DNA of 64,000 nucleotides, taken from assembly GCA_000729835.1 (NCBI GenBank), contig JFHB01000043.1, forward strand, positions 1 through 64,000, read 5' to 3'. Position 1 is the stretch's first letter, and the number at the start of each line of letters is the position of its first letter. A model generated the notes under the pieces. It saw nothing but the letters and a program-made list of their open reading frames with translations, made no database searches and was not told the DNA's origin. Source of the stretch: Atkinsonella hypoxylon (taxonomy: Eukaryota > Ascomycota > Sordariomycetes > Hypocreales > Clavicipitaceae). A program made the translations under genes and the position numbers. Of this stretch, positions 39,913-52,691 are shown piece by piece.

Positions 39913-40821
39913 ATGGTATCCGTCGACCGTCAACTCATCATGGAGACCAACCGGTCGCTCCGCAACATCAAGACTGTACGACCATGCAACAATTCCCATA
40001 AAGGTTGCCTACGCAAGAATCCATACTTACATGATTCGCAAAAAAAACAGGAACTCGAAAATCTGCTCGAAAAAGGCGTCATCAACGAAGCCGTCTTCGA
40101 TCAAATTCACGCCGCCCTTCCTCAGGAATCACCACTGTCTGGGCCCCTCCGTACAGCTTCCAGCACCGCGGCGTCTCCGGCTCCCGCTCGCGACAACGCC
40201 ACCCCAGCGACCAGCACCGTCTCATCGCCTCCGCCTCCCACGCAGCAGATGCAGAACCTGGGCATCAGCCAACCGCCACCACCCAGTCAATCGCCTGCTC
40301 CCGGGCCCCCGTCCTACGATGCCACCCCGGCACCTCAGATTCCCAATCGCTCCGGCAAACCCGTGCTCGCCCACGCACGGGCTCTGTTCCGCTATGTCGC
40401 GTCTGATAACCGCGACGTCTCATTTGAAAGGGACGACAAGATCATCGTACACGAGTACATGAATCAGGACTGGTGGATGGGCCAAAATACCAGAACACAG
40501 CAGGAGGGCATCTTTCCACGCAGTTATGTCCTCGTTGAGCACGAGGAACAACAAAAGACAGCCCCGTATGGCGCTGCCCCTTACGCTCAGCCTCAGTACG
40601 TCTATCCTCCTGGCGGTCAGGGCCCGCCTCAGCAGCAGAATCCCTACAACTCAAGCGTGCCTCCCATGGCTGTCGCAGAGGGTGGCCAAACCGGGCAGCA
40701 GGGCGAAGGAGGAAACAAGGTCAACGAATATGGCAAGAAGTTTGGAAAGAAATTAGGTAATGCGGCTATCTTTGGCGCTGGCGCCACTATCGGTGGAAAC
40801 ATTGTGAACAGCATCTTTTAA
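39913..40821 (+). CDS. SH3-domain protein, Lsb1/Pin3 type
   Basis: Exons 39913-39975 and 40051-40821 give 277 aa; the 75-nt intron (GTACGA...ACAG) carries no stop and is a multiple of three, so an unspliced reading of 302 aa is also open. Splicing restores the family N-terminus NRSLRNIKT-ELENLLEKGVIN. A Pro/Ser-rich linker (residues 50-120) precedes one SH3 domain (about 126-184: ARALFRYVASDNRDVSFERD, QDWWMG, EGIFPRSYVLVE). A Gln/Pro/Tyr/Gly-rich tail and a final Gly/Ala-rich segment (GNAAIFGAGATIGGNIVNSI) complete it. Yeast Lsb1 and Pin3 bind the WASP homologue Las17, dampen actin assembly and affect prion formation; the same role is likely here, inferred from architecture. Confidence 0.9.
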   Translation: MVSVDRQLIMETNRSLRNIKTVRPCNNSHKGCLRKNPYLHDSQKKQELENLLEKGVINEAVFDQIHAALPQESPLSGPLRTASSTAASPAPARDNATPATSTVSSPPPPTQQMQNLGISQPPPPSQSPAPGPPSYDATPAPQIPNRSGKPVLAHARALFRYVASDNRDVSFERDDKIIVHEYMNQDWWMGQNTRTQQEGIFPRSYVLVEHEEQQKTAPYGAAPYAQPQYVYPPGGQGPPQQQNPYNSSVPPMAVAEGGQTGQQGEGGNKVNEYGKKFGKKLGNAAIFGAGATIGGNIVNSIF

Positions 40822-41293
40822 TCGTTGTTGAAGGTAAGGGAAGCAAAGGATGACGGTTTGGCAAGCATGCGTAATCGGCATTTGGCGTTTGGCTTTGGTG
40901 AATTTCTGGGCTCAGGAAATCCTAACCATGTCGGAATATTTTCATAGTGGAAAGCCACATTTATATACAAATTTTGCATTGAATTTTCTTTTGAATTGGT
41001 ACTATTATTCTGGAATGGTGGTCCTGAACATTCCACTGCTAACTATAGACACTGCTGTAGAACTGTAGAACTGGGAATAATCGGTGATACTGTGCGAGTC
41101 AGTTAAGATGACACTGTCCCCCAGGCTACTGCTGCTGGTGCCCCGCCACGCTTGGAAAACATGCGGCAACCATATCCCAGCGCCACACTGTGCATCTGAA
41201 ATTTTCATGGAAAAAGAGGTTAAACACACTTGGTTTCACAGCACTATATAATCCACCATTCGTCAAGTTTCAAGGTCCCTGAGGCTTTTAGCA
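40822..41293. other. Intergenic
   Basis: 3' flank of the SH3 gene and promoter of the Cms1-like gene; nothing recognised. Confidence 0.6.
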
Positions 41294-42273
41294 ATGTCAA
41301 ATCCAAAGAAGAGATTGGCAGATGCCGCGCCAGAAGATAAAAGGAAGAAGAGAAAGACGAAATGCCAACAAGACAATGAAGCACTCAACATGGAGCTTGG
41401 CGTCAATACACTCTTCACGCGAATGGATAACCAGTTGATCGCCGACCACCTCGCGCAGAAGCTCAGCAGATTTTGCAGTGATCTCAGTCCCGTTGAGCTC
41501 TCGGATTTGACAGTCTCTGGTAAGCTTCTGTGCCGTTCACCCAGGCCTCTGTCCGTTTTCACTGACATTTATGAAGCCAACTCAATACACGACACAACCT
41601 CTTGGCAAGGAGACAGAACACTTGAGAATTTACCAAGTTTCCTTGAGGCATTCTCAGATGGTCAGGAAAGCCTCAAGAAACCCCCGAAGAAGAAGGGTTC
41701 TCCTCACACGCTCATTGTCGCTGGTGCTGGGTTGAGGGCGGCAGACATTGCCAGGTGCTGGCGGCCTCCATGTGAAACGGTTGCACAGGAAGCATGCTAA
41801 TGTTGTGAACAGGACTATGCGTAAGTTCTCAGGCAAGGACTGTGCTGTGGCGAAGCTGGTACGCATAATCTTGAGCATACGGATCGTCGAAACTGGGCGA
41901 TGGGCTAATTTGTCGTGCAGTTTGCGAAGCATATGAAAATCGATGAACAAGTTGCATTTCTGAAGAACAGGAAGGTGGGTATCGGCGCTGGCACTCCTGT
42001 TCGCTTAATAGAGTTGATAGAGAATGGTATGTCAAAGTCGCGAGTACGCTTATGGCGAGGCAAGCGCGGCTAATGGCTTCCTTTCTCCCAGGTGCTCTGT
42101 CGCTGGAGAATCTACAGCGTTTGGTTGTGGATGCCTCCCACGTCGACCAGAAGAAGAGGGGGGTCATGGATATGAAGGATACGATGATGCCCCTGGCTCG
42201 TTTTTTGACGAGGCGCGAGTTTAACGAGCGATACGGTGACGAGAAGAAGCCGTTGGCGTTGCTCTTCTACTAG
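41294..42273 (+). CDS. Cms1-like 90S pre-ribosome protein
   Basis: Five exons, 41294-41519, 41577-41754, 41813-41858, 41921-42026 and 42092-42273 (245 aa), all introns 57-65 nt with CTAAT/CTGAC branch sites. The N-terminus is a basic nuclear-type region (KRLADAAPEDKRKKRKTK). The body shows HTLIVAGAGLRAADIAR, RKFSGKDCAVAKLFAKHMKI, VAFLKNRKVGIGAGTPVRLI, SLENLQRLVVDASHVDQKKR and a tail with MPLARFLTRREFNERYGDE. This is the fold of the Cms1 family: a P-loop-less, helicase-like module found in the U3-containing 90S pre-ribosome, acting in small-subunit assembly in the nucleolus. Length is near that of the fungal family. The assignment rests on recalled motifs. Confidence 0.85.
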
Positions 42274-42845
42274 ATACCACTTTGTCATGTGGCCATGTCA
42301 TGACTGGTTTGTGAGCTGTTAGAATATTGAATCATGGTACACTAAGACTACCTTGGGTACCTACCTCCTAACCTAGTACGTTGGGTGCAGTCTCCCGTGG
42401 CCAAGTGCAATCCGTCACAATGAGGCTGGGACTAAAGAGTTACCGGAATCGAACTCAACTGCCAAAATGTGTAAAGCACAACGTTCAAGAGGGAAGGTAT
42501 GGGCGGTCTTGCCTCGAAGTCTTCAATGTTCCTTCAAAGACAACGATGCGCAACCTGCTCCTGCCCTTTTCGCTAAAAGTCAGGACCACGGATCAAGCAT
42601 GTTTCGTCTCTTGTCTGCGCTTGTTTTCTTTTCTCTTTTTTTCTCCTCTCACCAATTCTCATCACTCGTTGCTACTATCCACCACCATTATACTGCTTCG
42701 GCAATCCTCCACTCATTTTTGGATTTCCTTTCTTTCACAAGCCCAGATTTTTCTTTTTGGTGACTATCGTTCATCACGACTAGCCATTACGACTAGCTTT
42801 TGACAGTCTTTTCACTCTCCATCACGCACACACATACACGTCAAA
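42274..42845. other. Intergenic with C/T-rich leader
   Basis: No gene recognised. About 42600-42660 is C/T-rich and probably belongs to the promoter/leader of the next gene. Confidence 0.5.
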
Positions 42846-44692
42846 ATGCGGATCGCTTTACTTGCGGCGTTACTCTTCTCGGTTGCGACTCGCTGTCGCG
42901 GCGATGCGGCTGGTCTTCCCGCTGGTAAGGTTTGTCATCATTTCATGGCAGAGAAATCATTAACATCCTGGAAGCTTGCATCGAAGATTGTAGCACCCCT
43001 CTTACTGGACGTGGGCTATCTGCAAACGACATGACGAACGTTTGTGCCACATCAAAACTCGAACTGGTAGGTCAGCATGGGAGGAAGGAATATAGTGGTC
43101 TAATTATTGATTTGTTTTGCAGGTTCATTTCCAGTGCCTTATGGATCTGGCCCATAAATTTGCAATGTCCTTAACATGCAACACGGGAGGTGATGGTCTT
43201 ATGACTGTTTCCCTTGGGCTTCTGGAACCTACTGCTACTACCTCGCTCTTGAATAACGAAGACGGTACTGAGCTGCCAAATTCGTCTCGTAAGTGGCCCG
43301 ATTTAGAAGTCATTCCATTTATACCTAGACTCGTACTAACAATGGGTCTTTTAGCCACCCTGTCCCTTGACGCAGCAACTCAGCCAGCGGACAAAGCGAT
43401 GCTCATGCAGAGTCTAGGACCAGGAACTACGTCTTCATGCCATGAATCAAGCTCAACGACCTCGATGACTATAACGTCTTCTTGGTCCACAAGCACATTG
43501 ACGAGTTTGTTAGTAGGACAATCGGCTTTAGAGACCAGTGAATGCTCAGTGGGCATGTTGAGATCGGATGGCAGCTCAACTTCGACAACTTACACCAGGC
43601 ACTCTTCTACCAGCACTGAAACGAGAAGCTCCAGCAAGAGCACAACCTCAGCTTCAACGCCAAGTACGGCATGCCCTTCGGCATTCATTACATCGAATGA
43701 AATATCCGTTCATGCAGCCACACCTACGTCGAGTTCAAATTCGCTTAGCTCAACATCGTTATGCACAGAAATCTCCAGCAGCTTGAGCAGGTCTTTTACT
43801 GCCGCAAGCGCCAGGCCTTGTTCCTCAATTACCAGAGAGAGTACCTCACCAAATCGAACAAGCTCCAGAGTGTCATCTGTCAGCCCAACATCCTCCTGCT
43901 CTCTCACTTCCTCTGTATCCAAAGCATCTGGGCTCACAGTCGCCGCCAGCTCGACTTTGTCCACCACGACAAATGCCGGGCCTGCTGCATACACTTTTAT
44001 GACGACTTCTTTACCACCGTCATATGTGGCGCCATTGGAAGCCTATGGCTATGGAAATCTGCCTCCAGCGTACGACACTTCAAGTCGTTCAAGTCGCGAA
44101 GGCAACGCTAATGCCGACTCAATTACGCTCACCGGTACAACCACTATGGCGACATCCACTATCAATAGCATATCTAGCAACAGCCAAAGTCGGGTAACTG
44201 GTAGCCCTGCGTCGTATGACACGACTTCCGCAAGCCTCGCCCAAATGGTCGATGCCGTGCTGTCTCCCACAGCTTCTGGCAAGTCTGAGGATTTTGGAGT
44301 AAGTAGCATTGTTGCCGCAAGACCTGATGGAGTTGGACGCTCATTGCTTGCAGAATAATCCAGACGTCGCCATGGTAACTCTCATATCTTCGATTGAAGG
44401 CGGGGTACAAACAACTGTCATGGCAATCGAAAATGCTGGAGCTGCCCCGACCGGGAACCCATTTCAGTTGGCGTTGAACGACCCAGCGAATAGCGAGGAC
44501 GCTGGAAATGGACTAGCCATGACGCATAGTCTCGCTGCCGTCGCTCCCAGCTCAAGCGCAGACTCAGAGGCGGATTTGTCTCTTAGAACCCAGACGCCAA
44601 TGCCAGCAATGTTGGTCGCAGGAAGTACGAGTGATCGACCAAGCGCATTCGCTATGTCAATCATCTGCTTTGTGCTTGCAGTTTTATATTAA
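42846..44692 (+). CDS. Secreted CFEM-like, Ser/Thr-rich GPI-type wall protein
   Basis: Proposed exons are 42846-42924, 42975-43066, 43123-43288, 43355-44298 and 44354-44692 (539 aa). Residues 1-19 are a signal peptide. The N-terminal module reads LPAACIEDCSTPL, NDMTNVCATSKLELVHFQCL with later Cys, a reduced CFEM-like cysteine pattern (CX3C, then spaced Cys). A very long Ser/Thr region follows, then a C-terminal hydrophobic tail (FAMSIICFVLAVLY) after a small-residue stretch, as expected for a GPI signal. The first intron is the weak point: acceptors at 42953, 42974 or 42986 all keep frame; 42974 gives 50 nt, a branch site and the best cysteine spacing. Intron 3 (66 nt) is in frame and stop-free. 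CFEM proteins serve in haem uptake or adhesion; here the domain is degenerate, so the role is open. Confidence 0.75.
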
Positions 44693-45708
44693 GCACTGTA
44701 ACTTGGTGAGGGAAGTGGCCTATTGGCAGCATAATGATGTCACAAGTAGGGTTATGGATTGTTTTATATGTTTGCGTTTTGAATGTACATTATTACAAGT
44801 GGCCATGGGCCGTATTATGGTACCATCGACAGGATGATAAATCTATTACAAGTTTGCGATTAGCGTTGTTCTGTTGCGTTTGGATGTGCCGAAAAAGAAG
44901 CTGTACTCTCAAACGTGCTGGATGAGCCCAGAGGCGTGTAGTAGGTGGACTACGATATTGTTACAGTTTTGCAATCCGACCCGGGTGTACAGCCCAATTT
45001 GATAATGCTTGCCAATTTGTGACAAGGCAGTGCAATCTAATAATGACAATCATTGACGGAATCTAGAATCCTGTGTCGGGTGTCAGTTCTCTCGAAGCAT
45101 ATCTTGGCGGGAATGTCGAGGCCACGGCGTGCCTGGGGGGATATCAAAAGATGCCTTTGCCGCGGTTCTTTCCAACGATTGTAAGCTTTGCAGAAATTTG
45201 GGTCTTGGGTTGGTTCATGTCATGCAGGAACTGTCTATACGGGTGTATCGTCGTAGCATCACAAGTGCTTAGCTGTGTCTATCATACTGTGTTACTGAAC
45301 ATGATGTATCCTACCATCTGTGCTCGACAAGGTACCTCGGTTGTTTTGGTATCTGAGTCTACTCTGCTTGGCTATATTGATCTCCTTGAGAGCCGTAGAC
45401 TTGACGATGCTCGCTGGTACTTCTATTATATGGTCAACAGGTATTTTCAGCTAACGCGTGATTGGATCAACACCCTTGTCGATACGTGGCCAGTGAATGG
45501 AGCAGCTAGTTAGCTAGTTACCCCGCCGCGAACAGGATCCCAGTAGTGAGCCAACCAGCCAAATTTGAATTAATTCCTCTAGGCCGAAATCCAGGGTCCT
45601 CTAATTTTTATTTTTTTTGGGGGGGGGGAGCGGGAGTTTTGTTAAGGGCCACGCATTCAAACCACGTACCCAATGTCAACAACATCATTCCCCCGCCCAG
45701 TCCAAATC
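44693..45708. other. Intergenic
   Basis: An open frame at 45073-45513 lacks an ATG start and has no family resemblance, so it was not called. A T-run followed by nine or ten Gs lies near 45609-45629, just upstream of the RRM gene. Confidence 0.5.
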
Positions 45709-46388
45709 ATGAAGACCAAACGCGCGCGCGAAGTCGTCACAGAAGCAGAGGGCTTCCTCCCCATCCAAGACCTCCCTCCCAAGAAGCGCAAACGCAACGA
45801 GGACGAACGCGCCGGCGTGAAGAGGGCCAAGAAGGACAAGAAGGACAAGATGGACAAGATGGACAAGAAGGAGAGCAGGAGAGAGAGGAAGGACAAGAGG
45901 AAGAACCTCCAGGACTTGCCAGCCGCAGATGCAGAAGAGCACAAAGCCGCTCCCACCGCCACGAACGCTTCCCAAAACGAAGCAGAAGCCAACAACCGCG
46001 CACAAGGTCAGGACAACAACAAAGCCCCCCGGGTCAACAAGGGCAAGAAAGCCGCGGCAGCCGAGGAAACCCCCGACGGTACCGCAGCGGACAGGAAAAC
46101 AAGACACATCGTCTTCGTAGGCAACCTCCCCTTCAGCGCGACCGCCACGGCCATCAAAGCGCACTTTGCGTCCCTCCATCCCACATCAGTGCGCTGCCTC
46201 AAGAACAAGGACGACCCCCATCCCTGCCGGGGCATAGCCTTTGTCGAGTTCGCCAACGTCCAGACCATGCGCACCTGCCTCGACAAGTTTCACCACACCG
46301 TTTTCGAAGACGGCATCTCGCCCGCGCGGAAAATCAACGTCGAATTAACGTGAGTCCCCTTTTTCCCCTTTTTTCCCTTCTCATCACG

Positions 46389-46419
<31 letters not shown>

Positions 46420-46720
46420 AAAAAAATTAAAAAATAAAAAATAAAAAAGAGAAAAAGAAAAAAAAGAAAAAAAGACAATGCCCAAGTCGTGCTGATGCAA
46501 TTTTTTTTGTCTCTTTCTGCGTAGGGCCGGCGGCGGAGGAGGCACCAAGTTTCGCAAGGACAAGATTCGCGAGAAGAATAAAAAGTTGGAGGTGAATCGG
46601 GCGAAGCGCGTTGAGAGGGAGAGGAGTGCCAAGATGGGGGCCACGAAGAGGGATGGAGGTTGTGAGGCTGGGGGAATTCATCCGAGTCGGCTGGCGAGAA
46701 ATCCTGGGTTGGGAAATTGA
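45709..46720 (+). CDS. Nop6-like nucleolar RRM protein
   Basis: Exons 45709-46349 and 46525-46720 give 278 aa. The N-terminal third is Lys/Arg/Glu-rich (KKRKRNEDERAGVKRAKKDK), suited to nuclear or nucleolar import. One RRM spans about residues 131-215, with RNP2 as VFVGNL (135-140) and RNP1 as RGIAFVEF. The C-terminal exon is GGGGGTKFRKDKIREKNKKL plus further basic residues, again as in Nop6. Yeast Nop6 helps early 40S assembly at the 5' end of pre-rRNA. The 175-nt intron holds an (AC)n run and poly(A) tracts. A start 36 nt upstream (45673) is possible and adds 12 residues; 45709 was preferred because it begins at the conserved basic segment. Confidence 0.85.
46389..46462 (+). repeat. (AC)n microsatellite and A-rich tract inside the RRM gene intron
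   Basis: About 13 AC units followed by A-rich sequence fill the middle of the intron between 46350 and 46524. Confidence 0.9.
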
Positions 46721-47690
46721 GTCATGGGTGTACAGTACATACTTGCGTTCTTTGTGGAACAGAGCAAAACATTGCGATTCTGGCAGTCACGGAAAGGCAG
46801 TGTGGTGAAAATACAGGCGATTAACGAATGGATTTTTTTTTTTTTTTTCGCATAAGAACAAGGCGATACAGCTGCCGTTAGCCTACGTACATAGACATAA
46901 TTTGACATCAAGCGTCTGACATGCTGTACACATGGCCCCAAAGCAACGAGCGCCTCAGAACATCTTGCAAAATGAGTCCCTTCTCTTGAAAACATTACAA
47001 CTAGGGATTAAAGCTGTGCCGCTAAAACAACGGGCGGAACTACAAGAGATGGCCTCTCCCAAACAATACGCTGTCACAAACACAGACTGCACCGCCAATG
47101 TAGGGTAAATATTAAGAGAGGAAGGTTTGACTCGTCTGCGACAAAAGTGACATCAAGAAGATAAGAGAGGAAAAAGAAAATCAAAAACAGGGGGCTTGAA
47201 CCCCTTCGAGACCTGTATCATCCATTCCCGGCATTTGCTCCCTTCGTCTCCATTGCATAAACTAAAAGAAAGAAGAAAGAAGAAGAAGAAAAAAGTATTT
47301 GCGAAAATATAATGATAAAATAAAAAGATAAACAACATATCTCGCGTTTGTTATTCGATTCGCTAAATCGGTCTATTTGCGCTGAAGATGAGGGGAACCC
47401 CATTCATAAAACACACTTGCCGCGTTGAACGTATCTTCCATGGGATATTCTGGTGTGTAAACAGGTTCGTCGCAAGTATTCGAGGCTCGTCCAACATCAG
47501 GCCGGGCGTCAAGATCATGGCCGTCACCAAGGTGTCTCTTGCCATGCGGCTGTCCCGTCCTTGAAACCATTCACATCGCCAAGAAAAAGAAATGGTATTA
47601 AACTTGTTTATGGTGGATAGAAGTGACTCTTTCGCTGATTGTCGCAGCTTATGTTGCTCTCAAGTTCGCATCTGCTTCGGGCGGGTAGAT
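46721..47690. other. Intergenic between two convergent 3' ends
   Basis: No gene recognised. The right half is the downstream region of Rac1; GAA-rich and T-rich runs occur near 46830-46848 and 47268-47297. Confidence 0.6.
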
Positions 47691-48725
<1,035 letters not shown>

Positions 48726-48983
48726 TCTGAAAGTCACAATTGTGATTATGCTGTGTAGGAACGCGGAATAGCCCTGAGCAGAAGTTGTGGAGGGGAACGT
48801 TGAGGGCAGCGGCGGGAGGAGGTGGTGGTTGGCAAAAAAGGGTCGAGTGTCTAGCACTTTGGAGGGGGCGAATGTTGGGCGTGGACTCGGCGTGGATGAA
48901 CCAGACGGAGCGGCAAAGGCAAGGCAAAGGCAAAAGTCAAAGGCAACAAGGGCAGCTTTGTTCACGCAGTGAACAGACAGGTA

Positions 48984-49047
48984 GATGGATGGATGGATGG
49001 ATGGATGGATGGATGAGATGCAATGCGATGCGATGCGATGCGATGCG
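48984..49047 (+). repeat. (GATG)n followed by (GATGC)n arrays
   Basis: About eight GATG units run into about five GATGC units, some 260 nt upstream of the Rac1 start. Confidence 0.85.
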
Positions 49048-49104
49048 ACAAGGACGAGGACGAGGACGACGTGAGGAATGGCTGGCTAGTTGTGGGAAGG
49101 CTGG

Positions 49105-49164
49105 ATTGCAGTTGCACATGTAGTTGCAGATGTAGTTGCAGATGTATTTGCAGATGAACTTGCA
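49105..49164 (+). repeat. 12-nt tandem repeat, unit TTGCAGATGTAG
   Basis: About five imperfect copies, upstream of Rac1. Confidence 0.8.
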
Positions 49165-49261
49165 GTTGCCACGCCAGGCCAGACGTGAGTTTCAAAGACG
49201 TGCATCGAAATGCTATCAGAAACGGCTTGATACAAGCGGAACGGAGCTGATGAGCGTCTAC

Positions 49262-49308
49262 GGAGGCGTCCACGGAGGCGTCTACGGAGGCGTCCACGGA
49301 GGTGTCCA
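49262..49308 (+). repeat. 12-nt tandem repeat, unit GGAGGCGTCCAC
   Basis: Four near-identical copies with T/C changes at two positions. Confidence 0.85.
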
Positions 49309-52051
49309 GTGCCTGGAGAATGGACTACGGTGTCTGGGTGTCGTAGGCGTGTTCTATTCGGGCATGGTGGTTCATCATAGACCATAGACTGGAGATACAC
49401 GTACGAGACTGGGGCTGGAGCGGGCTGGAGCGGGCTGGAGGCTGGATGGAGAGGCTGGAAACAAGGAGAGACTGGCGACTTGCTTGAAGCCTCCTGTCTG
49501 ATTCCCACAGCCAATCACAGTCACTCGGCTGGTTCGGCGATAGGTTGTCTACCAAGCCCTAGGTATCACACCACAGAATGTACACTACTACGGAATAGTG
49601 TAACTAATGTGATGCGATCCATCTCTCTCTATAAACAACTCCCTCACAGAGTCCCGAGTCCACGTTTGCCCGGCCGGTCGGACCGGAAATAAAGTTCTAG
49701 TTCTGGTCAACCTGGCGCTCGCCGTGATTTGCGGCCTGATCGTGATGGCTGTGAAGCTCGAGAGCCCTGCACGCCCTTTTTCCTCCTATGCTGGTCTTGT
49801 TCAGATGCCGCGGCTGGACCTCACGATGTACAATACAACCCCTGAGTGATTTTAACAGAAAATACAATACCGACAGGGCAGAATCGACGCTAATCACGAT
49901 ACGCCAAATTACTATATGATCCTGCGGGCAATTTTGCTATAACTGGTAGTGGTAAAATTAGAAAGCTTACCCCGTGCGGAGTACGGAGTAGAGTCTTTGA
50001 ATTTAGCTTCTTTTCATCCGATTAGTTAAAATACTAACGTTACAATGTCTTAGGATGACCCTACAAGGTGACTTGCAATTGGCTGACATTGCTTGCCCCT
50101 TAGTAGATGTGTAAAATCGTCCAGGGGTGTTGGGCTGTACCCGATCGATGATGGGGCCATGTTGCTTCAGCGCCCGTCATGTCTCATTTGATGTCATTTG
50201 GCAACCGAGCAGCCATTCGACCTGAGCTGGCCTGGCCCGGCCTCTATCCTCAGGCCTCAGGCCTGTTCTTTGTTGTTTGTTGCACCTGCTGCTGCTGTAA
50301 TCAGCATGCATTGCATCACGCAACTTACAAAAGGTCTGTTCCATACCTAGGTACTCCGTAGGTAGTTTGAATTTCCTCCGTCGCCCTGTGCAACAGTAGT
50401 GTACATCATGGCCGTATGAGACCTACTTGCCTCTAGCCCCTCCTCCCCTCCTCCCCTCCCCACCCTCTCTTTTCCGGCCAAAAGACGACCTTTTGCCCTG
50501 CAGCTCTGGACTCGGTCCTACAGCCGTCATCAAGCAGGGCGAAAAATTGTCATGAAGCGAGTTACAATTGCTGAGCTTGGTGTCGCATGAAGCTTGTCAA
50601 CACAGAGAAGGGGCCGGAATTCACACAATGCGTGACCAGAGGTCTTGTGTGTTTGACACATTTGTCTCGCCAAAGACCTGAGGCATGACCAGCCCCTGCT
50701 TTGCAATCCCTGACAGTGTCCTCTGAAGCACACAATGCGTGACCAGGACACCTTTCGAGAAGCTCGATGACGGCCCAGGCGGAAAGCCCCTGCCTTCTGC
50801 ATCCATGTCTTCATTCCGACAGCCTGGTAAAAGAGATCACTGCTCGCTCCTCCATGCCTCGTGACGAAGTGAGGAGGCGACTAAGCGACAAGGTTGCACT
50901 GACGTTGCTTGCAAGGAAGGTGCAAGTGTTGGTTGTCGATCAATCACGGGTACCTACCTGCCTTGGAAGGTAGGTACCTGGTACGTTCATTACTTGGTAG
51001 CCGTCGTCCGTTTCCAAAGGCCGAGTCCTCCTCTCGTATGTCAAAGTACCGCTGCACGATGTCTGCACTGCCCGGAAATCAAACATCATTTGACATAGGC
51101 CGTATAACGAAGCCCAGTCTTCAAGCATATCAGCGGAACTAGTAAATGACACAGACATCAACATCTGATCACCATTCGTCACTAAGCACCATGATACCGT
51201 TCTACTCTACAATACGTTCATAAATAAGCGGCTGGCTTAGGTTGTCACATGCTGATTTGGACGAGTCAAATTCTGCATCACAAGTCATTGCAAGTTTACG
51301 GCTTGTCTGTACCTTTGGCCGACATGACTCTAGCATGTATGTTCAAAGTTATTAATTAACGACATTGCTTGCTAAACAGCTTCATACCCCTACCCGTCTT
51401 ATTGTCGTCGTGTTCGAAGCGAAAGTCCCACACCGAAATAGTCTTTGCCAGGGTCCGGCCCTTGTTCCACTTTGGCTCTTCCACAACCAGCAAAGAGTCG
51501 GAGAAAGCCGACTCGCGCATGTCGAAGTGACCCCATGCACAAGAGTCAGTGCAATTATCGGTCAAACATCTTTTCTTGAGCCATCTATTTCGATACACGG
51601 CGATTAAGAGGCGTCTATGCGTAATTCGCTGTGTAAGTGTTTACAGAATTCTGCGGCATAGCACGCTTCTGCGCAAAGCGAGGGGGGAATGAAGAAGAAG
51701 TAGCAGCACACGTCCTCATAAACTGGTTGCTGAGTACTAGAAAAAGGACGACCTAGCAGTCTTGAAGAGATTTCTCACACGGGCGACATTTCTAACACTG
51801 CCAATATTTCATATAGCTTTTCTAAGTGAGATCGGAGTCCCTGAACCAGAAAACAACATGAACAACTTCGACAAGTAACATAATAAATGTACTGAAAATA
51901 AACAAGAGAAATCATTGAGAGAAGAAGTGGAGGTCGTGTTGTCCATTGAGCCGAAATATCGTGCGCCAAACCTTCGCTGACCATAACTTTGAGCATTTCA
52001 TGTGAAGGACAGAAGTGCAACACGGACACCAAACCTCTTAGAATCCGCCTG

Positions 52052-52691
52052 TCAGACAATAATTTCTTTGTCTTGGAGCATATCCCATGTAGCTGGCTTC
52101 GATATGTCGAACTGACCCAAGCCGTCGAACCGATGGTTAGACTTCTTCTGCTCGACATACCACATCGCTTTATCTCGAATATCTCCCCAGGAGCTGACGC
52201 GAGAGCCAAGGGCATCGGGATCAAAACAAGCCAGGTGCATTGCCTCTTCTACCCAGGCCACACAGTTCCAGCCCTTTCTGTCAGAACGAAGTGGTACATT
52301 TTGTAGGATGTGCTCGAGTTGTCGAAGATTGGACACCTTGGCAACGAGAATACGTGCCAGCAACATGGACGTGCGGTCACACTCGACAGAGTATTCCCAT
52401 TCTGGCCTGGCAGCTTTGGACTCTCCATCTATAACCAGCTTTTCTTTGACATGATACATGACGTAGTGATGGCCAGACTTGGAGTCTCTTTTCGGACCAG
52501 ACAGTAATGCCCAGTGATAACTGTACCATGGCCGGAAACAGAGGGGAAACGGTCAGTAAGTGGAGAATCTTTGAATTGTTGACTGACAAGTCTTGCTCCA
52601 GAATCACTCACGTATCTTCTTTCCCAGGCATCTTTGGTGATGCTCCTCGGACATAAAGCCCGATGTAAAGTCGAGGTTTATTGCAAGACAT
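52052..52691 (-). CDS. Conserved fungal protein of unknown function, 182 aa
   Basis: Exons 52691-52612 and 52520-52052 (intron 91 nt, GTGAGT...ACAG) give 182 aa. The N-terminal part RLYIGLYVRGASPKMPGKED joins across the intron to TYHWALLSGPK, followed by YHVKEKLVIDG, ARILVAKVSNLRQLEHILQN, GWNCVAWVEEAM and a tail ISKPATWDMLQDKEI. I recall many paralogues with these blocks in ascomycetes, often in variable regions, with conserved His (YHW), Cys and Trp (WNCxxWV) that could form a papain-like or permuted hydrolase site; this is speculation, as no function is known to me. It appears intact and stands alone in 7 kb of gene-poor DNA. Confidence 0.75.

Larger units (their letters stand above)
48726..52051. 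other. Repeat-bearing intergenic region upstream of Rac1
   Basis: No gene recognised on either strand over 3.3 kb. Several small tandem arrays lie at 48984-49308 (listed separately). TACGGAGTA occurs at 49982-49990 and, inverted, 50352-50360. An 18-nt word containing ACAATGCGTGACCAG appears twice (near 50625 and 50730). Confidence 0.6.

Noticed and set aside
45073..45513. Open frame of 146 codons on the plus strand
   Set aside because: It starts at a GTG, has no family resemblance, no splice context and low-quality composition; treated as chance.
45546..46430. Long Arg/Gln/Pro-rich frame over the RRM gene
   Set aside because: It is a shifted frame of the RRM coding sequence, without domains.
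49105..49308. CRISPR-like array
   Set aside because: Units are directly adjacent without unique spacers and the genome is eukaryotic; simple minisatellites.
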